Source: Bacteroidota bacterium
GTDB lineage: Bacteria > Bacteroidota > Ignavibacteria > Ignavibacteriales > Ignavibacteriaceae
Assembly: GCA_021824145.1 (NCBI GenBank)
Contig: JAKALM010000009.1
Location: 89,331-153,330 of the forward strand
Direction of reading: 5' to 3'
Length of the DNA: 64,000 bases
The notes under the pieces were generated by a model. That model saw nothing but the letters and a program-made list of their open reading frames with translations. It did not search any database and was not told the DNA's origin. The position numbers and the translations under genes were made by a program. Shown piece by piece: positions 57,847 through 64,000 of this stretch. Position 1 is the stretch's first letter. Each line of letters starts with the position of its first letter.

Positions 57847-58953
57847 TTATAGGTCATATTCTTTAATTTTCCTATAAAGAGTTCTTTCACTAATTTTTAA
57901 TAATTTTGAAGCATTCCTTTTATTGCCATTTGCCTGTTTTAAGGCTTTTTGAATAGCTTCTTTTTCGATTTGCTGCAAAGACATAAAATCTTCTTTTTTA
58001 TCATCGTTCGCATTATCATCTACATTTACCTGTTGGTTATAAACCAGGTCTTTCAATTCCATAATATCTTTTTTAATCTCAAAAAGTGCTCGGTATAAAA
58101 GTTCTCGGTCTAATTCTTCAGGCGATTTATTTAAATATATAGGTAAGTTTCGTGGTGTTGAATCTAAATGATTACTTGATTTTAATAAAGATGAAAAGGA
58201 CTGAACATCCAATACTCCGCTTTTATTTAATGCTACTGCCGATTCAATTGTATTTTTAAGTTCTCTTACATTTCCAGGCCAATCATAGTTCATTAAATAT
58301 TCTAAAGCATCCATTGATAACACTGGCGCTTCAATTTTATTTTCAGTAGTAAAATTTGAAATAAAATAATGAGCTAACTCTTCAATATCTGCTTTTCTCT
58401 TTCTAAGTGGTGGAATACTTAATGTTACTGCTTTTAATCTAAAATAAAGGTCTTCCCTAAACCTGTTCATCTCAACTTCTTTTTGAAGATCTTTATTTGT
58501 TGCGGCAATAATTCTTACATCAACTTTTGTTACGGTTTCGGCACCGATTTTTATAAATTCATTGGTTTCAATTGCTCGCAATAATTTTACTTGAGTTGTT
58601 AATGGCATTTCTGCAATTTCATCTAAGAACAAAGTTCCGCCATCTGCAATTTCAAAATATCCTTTTCTGCTTTCAACAGCTCCAGTAAATGAACCCTTTT
58701 TGTGGCCGAATAATTCGCTTTCTAAAATGCCCTCTGGAATGGCTCCGCAATTAATACTTAAAAATTGTTTATTTGCTCTTTTGCTGTAAGCATGAATTGC
58801 ATTTGCAAATATTTCTTTTCCAGTTCCGCTTTCACCATAAATTAGTACACTTATATCAGATGCAGCAACTTGGATTGCAATATCAATTAGATCTCTAATT
58901 TCCTTGGTCTTGCCAATTATTCCAAATCTTTTCTTGAATTCCTCAATAATCAT
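57847..58953 (-). CDS. Sigma-54-dependent transcriptional activator without sensor domain
   Basis: 368 residues. The AAA+ domain starts almost at residue 8, with Walker A GESGTGKE (40-47), the sigma-54 contact loop GSFTGA (87-92, a variant of GAFTGA), Walker B GGTLFLDE (105-112), and a Fis-type helix-turn-helix at the C-terminus (about 326-367, NRN-free, NKRNASKLLKISERTLYRKIKEY). No receiver, GAF or PAS domain precedes AAA+, like PspF, so activity must be set by another protein. Gene order (lptE then glycosyltransferase) suggests control of envelope genes. Confidence 0.92.
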   Translation of the reverse strand: MIIEEFKKRFGIIGKTKEIRDLIDIAIQVAASDISVLIYGESGTGKEIFANAIHAYSKRANKQFLSINCGAIPEGILESELFGHKKGSFTGAVESRKGYFEIADGGTLFLDEIAEMPLTTQVKLLRAIETNEFIKIGAETVTKVDVRIIAATNKDLQKEVEMNRFREDLYFRLKAVTLSIPPLRKRKADIEELAHYFISNFTTENKIEAPVLSMDALEYLMNYDWPGNVRELKNTIESAVALNKSGVLDVQSFSSLLKSSNHLDSTPRNLPIYLNKSPEELDRELLYRALFEIKKDIMELKDLVYNQQVNVDDNANDDKKEDFMSLQQIEKEAIQKALKQANGNKRNASKLLKISERTLYRKIKEYDL

Positions 58954-59081
58954 TTTATAAATTTCAATAATTATTATTTATAAAAAGTAAGCAATTACAG
59001 CTTAAAAACATGTAAAAATTTACATTTCAAATATATTATATTCTAAAATGTTATTAAAGAGTAAGAGAATTCCCTCTGTTT

Positions 59082-59852
59082 TTATATTTCAAATGACAAT
59101 CCGTCATAGGCAATGACAAATTTTCCCTTTTTATATTCCGCTAAAGAATTTATAAAAGATGACAAGCTTTCCTCATCTTCATCACTTATATGAGTTAAGT
59201 ATATTATATCTGATTTTAAAATTTTATTTGCAGATATTAATTCTTCCAATCTAACATGGGAAATTTCAGCTATTATCAAATCTATTTTGTAATCGTCAAA
59301 TAAAAATAAATCTGATTCACTTCCTATATCTCCGGTATAAAATATTTTTTTGTTTTCATAGATGAAAAGGAAACTGCTGCAAGAAAAGTTTAATAGTTTT
59401 TTGTCATCAAACTTTTTGTATTTATCAAGATGTGAATTCTGCTTAGCTATAAAACTTAATTTTTTCTCAACTATTATTTCTTTATTTTCTTCATACTCAA
59501 CAAAGTTTAATTCAAAATTTAATTTTGTACTTAAAATGTATGTATGGTAAAGAAAATCTCTAACATACTCGATGAGGCTTTTATGAACAAATATTTCTAA
59601 TTTTTTTCCCCTCTCTTGTAATTTCATTTGAATAATCAATCCGCTTAGTCCAGCAAAATGATCAGGATGAAGATGAGAAATTAATATCCCATTTATTTGG
59701 TTGTAAGAAATTTTCTGAGATAGAAGTGCCTTCGAAATTCCATCTCCGGCATCTACAAGTAGATTATAATTATTTGTAGAAAAAAGTAGAGATGAATGAA
59801 ATCTTTTAAGAGAAGTTTTCCCTGAACCGCTTCCAATAAATTTTATTTTCAT
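59082..59852 (-). CDS. RNase Z-like metallo-beta-lactamase fold hydrolase
   Basis: 256 residues. Zinc-binding SHLHPDHFAGL (HxHxDH), FYTGDIGS (Asp) and the C-terminal YLTHISDE are visible. N-terminal FIGSGSGKTSLKRFHSSLL and the order of motifs resemble RNase Z/ElaC and class II phosphodiesterases, but the protein is shorter than RNase Z (about 300) and its exosite arm is not recognised. May mature tRNA 3' ends; substrate uncertain. Lies 128 bases upstream of the sigma-54 activator. Confidence 0.8.
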   Translation of the reverse strand: MKIKFIGSGSGKTSLKRFHSSLLFSTNNYNLLVDAGDGISKALLSQKISYNQINGILISHLHPDHFAGLSGLIIQMKLQERGKKLEIFVHKSLIEYVRDFLYHTYILSTKLNFELNFVEYEENKEIIVEKKLSFIAKQNSHLDKYKKFDDKKLLNFSCSSFLFIYENKKIFYTGDIGSESDLFLFDDYKIDLIIAEISHVRLEELISANKILKSDIIYLTHISDEDEESLSSFINSLAEYKKGKFVIAYDGLSFEI

Positions 59853-59891
59853 AATTTTAATTCAACAAATCAAATTTTTTAATAAAGATAA

Positions 59892-60629
59892 CTAATTTGA
59901 TTTATTCAATTCCACTGGAACAAGCCTGCCATCAAGTTTATATTTTGAGTTTATTAACTGAAGATAGTTTTTCGCTTCCTCAATATTCTTAAATTTACCA
60001 ATATAAACTATATGAAATATTACACCAGCAACAGACTTCTCTTCAATTTTTGATGAATAACCGGCATTTTCAAATTGTTTCTTCAAAGACTCTGCATTTG
60101 ATAATTCGCTAAAAGCTCCTGCTTGAATGGTATATTTATAATCCATTGAAGTATTAGCTTCATTTGAATTATTTGTTTCGGTTTTGCTTTTAGAATTATC
60201 GTCTAAAAGAATATTATCTTTTAAAGGAATTTTTCTAGTTGCAATATTTATATATGGCGATTGCGGATACTCTTTTTTAAGTTTATCAAGGTATGCTTTT
60301 GCTGATGTAAAATTACCAACCGCAAAGTAATAACAATAAATTCGATAAATGGCTGCATCGGCATATTTACTATTGGGATAATTTTTTATCAGTTTGGAAT
60401 ATGTTGTAATAGCTTGTTCGCTGTTGTTTGTTAAAATCCCATTTAGAAATATAATTGATGGACTATTAGGAAATTTTATTAATAACTGGGGCAATTCATT
60501 TTTTACTTCTTGAATATTCCCACTTTCAATTTTCTTTAAATATGGAACTATGTCCGGATCTTGAGAAAAAATATTTATTGAAGAAAAAATAAATACAACG
60601 CAGAAGAAAATAGTTTTTACATTTAACAT
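59892..60629 (-). CDS. SPOR domain protein with TPR-like repeats, exported
   Basis: 245 residues with a signal peptide (about 1-21). TPR/YfiO-like repeats occupy about 30-140 (LPQLLIKFPNSPSIIFLNGIL, AAIYRIYCYYFAVGNFTSAKAYLDKLKKEYPQSPY). A linker rich in Asn/Ser/Lys precedes a C-terminal SPOR domain (about 168-240, YTIQAGAFSELSNAESLKKQF). SPOR domains bind denuded peptidoglycan at division sites. A 6-bp inverted repeat ATCATC/GATGAT (60632-60650) lies just before the ATG. Confidence 0.88.
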   Translation of the reverse strand: MLNVKTIFFCVVFIFSSINIFSQDPDIVPYLKKIESGNIQEVKNELPQLLIKFPNSPSIIFLNGILTNNSEQAITTYSKLIKNYPNSKYADAAIYRIYCYYFAVGNFTSAKAYLDKLKKEYPQSPYINIATRKIPLKDNILLDDNSKSKTETNNSNEANTSMDYKYTIQAGAFSELSNAESLKKQFENAGYSSKIEEKSVAGVIFHIVYIGKFKNIEEAKNYLQLINSKYKLDGRLVPVELNKSN

Positions 60630-60683
60630 ATCATCAATTTTCGATGATAAAATTATTTATGCAGAATAATTAATTTTTATTTT

Positions 60684-62033
60684 TTATGCTGTCAGCGCAA
60701 GTTCATCATTTGATTCATCAATTAATGAAATATAATTTCCGAAAAGAGTTGCTGATGTAACACGAACAATTTGCACTTTAACATAATTTCCTTCTGTTAC
60801 TTTTTCATCAAAAGGAATTATTACTACTTTATTGGAGTCTGTTCTTCCAGACAAAAACTTATCTGACTTTTTGCTCAATCCTTCTATTAATACAATTTCT
60901 TCTTTACCAATTAATGATTGATTTTTCTCGAAAGATATTTGCTGCTGCAATTCAATAATTTCTTGTAATCTTTTGGTCTTAATTTCTTCGGTTACATCAT
61001 CAGCCATTTTGAAAGCTTTTGTTCCTTCGCGCGGAGAATATTTAAACATATATGCACCGTCATATTTTACCTCTCGCATAACATCCAAAGTCATTACATG
61101 ATCATCATAAGTCTCAGTAGGAAATCCAGAAATTATGTCAGTTGAGAAACTTACTCCAGGAATTATTTGTTTCGCATTTTGAATTAATTTTAAATAATGC
61201 TCAATAGTATATGTTCTATTCATTAATTTCAAAATTCTATTTGAACCTGACTGAACTGGCAAATGAATGTAATTACATATATTGTAATTTTCTGCAATTG
61301 TATATAATAATTTATCAGAAAGATCCTGGGGATGAGATGTTGTAAATCTTATTCGCATTTTTCTGTTTACTTTTGCGCTTGCAGCTAAAAGATCGGCAAA
61401 GTCAAATTGATTATCCTTGTATGAATTAACATTCTGTCCAAGCAAAGTAACTTCTCTAAATCCTCTATCAGAAAGCTGCTTCACTTCATTAACAACTGAA
61501 TCTAAACTTCTGCTTCTCTCTCGTCCTCTTGTAAATGGAACAACGCAAAAAGTACAAAATTTATCGCATCCGCGCATAACAGAAATCCACGCTTGAAGCC
61601 CATCTTCCCGATATGGTATAATATCATCATAGGTTTCAGTTCGCGATAATTTAACTCCGATTCCTTTTTCTCCGTTAAAGGCAACATCAATTAATTCGGG
61701 AAGTTTTCTATATTCATCCGGGCCAACAATTACATCAACTATTTTTTTTTCTTCAATTAAATCTTTTCTTAGTCTCTCTGCCATACAGCCAAGTATTCCA
61801 ACTACCAATTCCGGATTCCCAATTTTCAAATTTTTGAAATTTCCTAATCTGCCATATATTCTTTGTTCAGCATTATCTCTTACACTGCAAGTATTTAATA
61901 GAATAACATCTGCTTGTTCAACATTGTCTGTCATTTCATAACCGTTATTTTTTAAAATGCCTTGGACTAATTCAGTATCCGCAACGTTCATCTGACAGCC
62001 ATAGGTTTCTATATAGACGCTATTCTTTTTCAT
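60684..62033 (-). CDS. miaB: tRNA-2-methylthio-N6-dimethylallyladenosine synthase
   Basis: 449 residues from the ATG at 62033 (an adjacent TTG would add one residue). Radical-SAM enzyme that adds the methylthio group to i6A37 of tRNA. The N-terminal MTTase domain has YGCQMNVADTELV and LNTCSVRDNAEQR; the radical-SAM cysteines are in CDKFCTFC, and a TRAM domain ends the chain. The CQMN and RGRERSRS segments identify MiaB rather than RimO. The window thus encodes both classes of methylthiotransferase. Confidence 0.97.
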   Translation of the reverse strand: MKKNSVYIETYGCQMNVADTELVQGILKNNGYEMTDNVEQADVILLNTCSVRDNAEQRIYGRLGNFKNLKIGNPELVVGILGCMAERLRKDLIEEKKIVDVIVGPDEYRKLPELIDVAFNGEKGIGVKLSRTETYDDIIPYREDGLQAWISVMRGCDKFCTFCVVPFTRGRERSRSLDSVVNEVKQLSDRGFREVTLLGQNVNSYKDNQFDFADLLAASAKVNRKMRIRFTTSHPQDLSDKLLYTIAENYNICNYIHLPVQSGSNRILKLMNRTYTIEHYLKLIQNAKQIIPGVSFSTDIISGFPTETYDDHVMTLDVMREVKYDGAYMFKYSPREGTKAFKMADDVTEEIKTKRLQEIIELQQQISFEKNQSLIGKEEIVLIEGLSKKSDKFLSGRTDSNKVVIIPFDEKVTEGNYVKVQIVRVTSATLFGNYISLIDESNDELALTA

Positions 62034-62066
62034 CAAAATAAATTAAACAATTTTTCCTTTAACAAT

Positions 62067-62393
62067 TTAGTTAACTTTTTCATCTTTATTTACTGGAACA
62101 AAACCAAAATGCTGATTCTGAGGCATCTCAATTGGAATTTCACCAAATCTGGATTCAAATTTTTCAATGTTTTCTTTCAAAGCTTTCATCAGCATTTTAG
62201 CATGCTGAGGTGTTGTTATTATTCTAGCATGTACTTTTGCTTTAGGTACACCCGGAACAATTCTTGTAAAATCAATAATGAATTCTGCTGGTGAATGAGT
62301 TATAATCGCTAGGTTTGAATAAATTCCTTCCGCTTCTTTTTCACCTAATTCGATATTGATTTGCTGTCCTTGAGGTTGATTATTTTGTGCCAT
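62067..62393 (-). CDS. DUF3467 domain-containing protein
   Basis: 108 residues from the ATG at 62393; a TTG four codons upstream is the alternative and neither has a clear ribosome site. After a polar Gln/Asn-rich tail, residues about 15-85 (ELGEKEAEGIYSNLAIITHSPAEFIIDFTRIVPG, AKVHARIITTPQHAKMLMKAL) match DUF3467, a small cytoplasmic domain of unknown function widespread in bacteria. It precedes miaB by 33 bases on the same strand. Confidence 0.88.
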   Translation of the reverse strand: MAQNNQPQGQQINIELGEKEAEGIYSNLAIITHSPAEFIIDFTRIVPGVPKAKVHARIITTPQHAKMLMKALKENIEKFESRFGEIPIEMPQNQHFGFVPVNKDEKVN

Positions 62394-62505
62394 ATTATTT
62401 GCCAATAATTATTCTAAATTTTATTTAACAAAATTTTTATACTAAATCTAATTTCAAATTCAATTCTGTAGAAAGATTATTTGATGATTTAATTCTAAAA
62501 TCACA

Positions 62506-62565
62506 ATTGCCGAAATCGCCCATCCAAAATTCAATTTGAATTAGATACCGGACAATTTCGGCAAT
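62506..62565. repeat. Inverted repeat between TPR lipoprotein and DUF3467 genes
   Basis: Perfect 11-bp arms ATTGCCGAAAT (62506-62516) and ATTTCGGCAAT (62555-62565) separated by 38 bases. No strong U-tract follows on the minus strand, so it may be a weak terminator of the upstream TPR gene or a regulator site. Confidence 0.45.
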
Positions 62566-62594
62566 AGTTAAAATCGAAAATTTATCTAACAAAA

Positions 62595-63770
62595 TTACTT
62601 ACGTAATTGATCTGCTTTATTAAAAGCTTCTGTAGCTTTATCCTGATTTCCTAATACAGTATAAACTCTGCCAAGTAATTCCCACATAGCAGCATCATTA
62701 GATTTCATTTGAACAGCTTTTTCCAAATAGGGAACTGCTAGTTTATATTTTTCCAAATATGCAGTATCTGCAGGCGCATCAGTGCTTTTGTTTTCATTTA
62801 CTTTGTTCAAGTCTGCTCCCCATTTAACATAGGTTACAGCAAGATTGTAAATTGCATTTTGATATTCTGGATCGATTTCAATTGCTTTTTTAAATTCTTC
62901 TTCTGCAGTTTTATAATCTTTAGCTCCTAATAATAAAACTCCGTAGTTATATCTGTAATATTTATTGTTCGGTTCGCGTTCAACACCTTCTTTAAATGCA
63001 TCAATAGCAACTTCAATTTTATGCGCACCTATATATGAATTAGAAAGCATAAGCAATAATTCCGAATTTCCTGGAAAATACTTTCTTCCTTCTTGCATTA
63101 AATCGATTGTTTTATTGAAATAATTCATCGCCTGTATACTATCCTGTGCATTATGAGAATTATCGTATTCGGATTTTAATTTTGTAGCTTTATCGTAATA
63201 AATTTCGCCTAAATATTTGAAACCATCGAGATTTTTATCTTTACCTAAAAGTGTTTGTAATGGTCCAACAGCATCATCATATTCACCCTGCGTCATATAA
63301 ACGAATGCAAGGTTTTTATATGTATCTGCAGAATCTGGTTCTAGCTTAATAGCGGTTTTGAAAGAATAAATTGATTTATCAAACAAAACTTTAGCACTGT
63401 CCTTGTCTTTATTGTTACTTGCTTTTTGAAAGTAACCAACACCTTGATTGAAAAGTTGAGCCCAAAAATATCTTCTTGAATCGCTTATATTTGCCTTGAA
63501 CTGGCTGCTTATTCCAAGAGACTTATTATATGCGTCCATCATATCTTCATAGTTTCCTAATTCTCCATTAACATAACCAAGAAGATAATAACCTTCATCA
63601 CTATTTGGGTTTTTAGTTACTTCTTTTTTCAATGATTCGATTGCTTTTGTGTAGTTTTTTTGCTGTATATATAACTTTGCACTTGTCATTTCTGTAGATG
63701 CACATTGAAAACCGGTAACAGCAAGACCGATAAACAATATAAAAATAAATAAATATTTTGAACGATCCAT
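62595..63770 (-). CDS. TPR protein, exported or lipoprotein
   Basis: 391 residues; GGAG before the ATG. Signal-like N-terminus (MDRSKYLFIFILFIGLAVTGFQCAST) with a cysteine at 23-24 that could be lipidated, although Q at -1 is unusual for a lipobox. About eight TPR units follow (for example AKLYIQQKNYTKAIESLKKEV and AEEEFKKAIEIDPEYQNAIYNLAV), a superhelix for protein binding. Partner unknown. Confidence 0.85.
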   Translation of the reverse strand: MDRSKYLFIFILFIGLAVTGFQCASTEMTSAKLYIQQKNYTKAIESLKKEVTKNPNSDEGYYLLGYVNGELGNYEDMMDAYNKSLGISSQFKANISDSRRYFWAQLFNQGVGYFQKASNNKDKDSAKVLFDKSIYSFKTAIKLEPDSADTYKNLAFVYMTQGEYDDAVGPLQTLLGKDKNLDGFKYLGEIYYDKATKLKSEYDNSHNAQDSIQAMNYFNKTIDLMQEGRKYFPGNSELLLMLSNSYIGAHKIEVAIDAFKEGVEREPNNKYYRYNYGVLLLGAKDYKTAEEEFKKAIEIDPEYQNAIYNLAVTYVKWGADLNKVNENKSTDAPADTAYLEKYKLAVPYLEKAVQMKSNDAAMWELLGRVYTVLGNQDKATEAFNKADQLRK

Positions 63771-63900
63771 CGTTTCTCCAATAATATAATCTTATTTGAA
63801 TGTCAAAATTACCACATTAGGTAAGGATAGTCAAGATTTAATTGGTTATATTATTTAATTAACATATCTGTCCCATTGCTGTCCAAAATAATAAAAAATA

Positions 63901-63968
63901 AATCCCTCAAATAAAGGTGGTAAATTAGATTTGGAAAAAATAAAAACACCAAACTTTATCGAGGGATT
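63901..63968 (+). promoter_or_regulatory. Hairpin masking the transposase ribosome-binding site
   Basis: AATCCCTC (63901-63908) pairs with GAGGGATT (63961-63968), extended by ATAAAG/CTTTAT and GGTG/CACC with small bulges. The right arm contains the GAGG that serves the ATG at 63971. Transcripts entering from outside would fold and hide it, as in IS10/IS50. Confidence 0.55.
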
Positions 63969-63970
63969 CA

Positions 63971-64000
63971 ATGGTAAATGTAACACTTTTCAGTCAGATA
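63971..64000 (+). CDS. Transposase, first 10 codons only (IS4 family, DUF4372-like)
   Basis: Ten codons read MVNVTLFSQI, an N-terminus I associate with IS4-family transposases carrying the DUF4372 N-terminal domain in Bacteroidota-type elements. GAGG lies 5 bases before the ATG, inside a hairpin. The rest is beyond the window, so identity rests on the ten residues, the ribosome site and the IS-like context. Confidence 0.5.
   Translation, partial: MVNVTLFSQI

Larger units (their letters stand above)
63868..64000 (+). mobile_element. Left end of an insertion sequence (IS4-like), cut by window edge
   Basis: From about 63868 (CTGTCCCATTGCTGTCC) the sequence leads to a transposase start at 63971. 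The assumed boundary is the CTGTCCC, which fits a terminal inverted repeat, but the right end and target duplication are outside the window. It lies in the spacer upstream of the TPR gene, on the opposite strand. Confidence 0.55.

Noticed and set aside
60632..60650. ATCATC/GATGAT inverted repeat before the SPOR gene
   Set aside because: Only 6 bp and AT-rich; chance occurrence is likely, noted only in the gene entry.
1..64000. CRISPR arrays, tRNA or rRNA genes
   Set aside because: No regularly spaced repeats and no TTCGAATCC-type T-arm or rRNA core sequence was noticed in reading the spacers.

Overview
The window is an AT-rich stretch of a Gram-negative chromosome, most likely from the Ignavibacteria (Ignavibacteriota/Chlorobiota, FCB group). 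The best taxonomic clues are secreted proteins ending in a type IX secretion (T9SS) sorting domain with the NYPNPFNPSTTI-type motif, a TonB receptor next to a PorV-like protein, a GWxTD-domain protein, a Bacteroidota-type LptE and an archaeal-like UbiA prenyltransferase. Lipid A/LPS genes (KdtA, two family-9 glycosyltransferases, LptE, MlaDEF) indicate a double-membrane envelope. No rRNA, tRNA, CRISPR array or prophage is visible.

Layout. 1-5895 (minus strand): a surface module of TonB-dependent receptor, large T9SS-type exported protein and PorV/PorQ-like outer-membrane protein (cut by the window edge). 6177-23054 (mostly plus): a degenerate ROK sugar-kinase homologue, a 1057-residue T9SS cargo protein, leuS and serS, two ABC exporter half-transporters flanking a D-2-hydroxyacid dehydrogenase, fructose-1,6-bisphosphatase, then a glycosyltransferase 9 and kdtA. 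23151-36000 (minus): isoaspartyl peptidase, Nudix hydrolase, a guanidinium-type SMR exporter, a DUF962 protein, a PLP decarboxylase, an overlapping aspartate aminotransferase-pckA pair, an M16 peptidase and uvrA. 36108-40730 (minus): mlaD-mlaF-mlaE lipid transport, yraN, rnhB and a UbiA prenyltransferase. 40839-44749 (minus): two secreted peptidases (DPP IV and DUF885) whose base composition is clearly richer in G+C than the surroundings. 44921-63770 (minus): a long run of closely packed genes for envelope building and RNA modification (BamA/TamA-like, PfkB kinase, GWxTD protein, RimO, CdsA, CPBP protease, GT9, DNA-3-methyladenine glycosylase, family 2 glycosyltransferase, LptE, a sigma-54 activator without sensor domain, RNase Z-like hydrolase, SPOR protein, MiaB, DUF3467 and TPR proteins). 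63868-64000 (plus) is the left end of an insertion sequence whose transposase start sits in a hairpin.

Functional picture: a heterotroph using peptides and amino acids. It has secreted DPP IV, M16, DUF885 and isoaspartyl peptidases, and gluconeogenic enzymes (aspartate aminotransferase, PEP carboxykinase, fructose bisphosphatase). Surface proteins are exported by T9SS. Most of the window is housekeeping. I found no clear new defence or biosynthetic system. The best items for a second look are the ROK homologue lacking its catalytic Asp, the asymmetric ABC pair around a dehydrogenase, the IS end with a ribosome-site-masking hairpin, the stand-alone sigma-54 activator beside lptE, and the composition island of peptidases.
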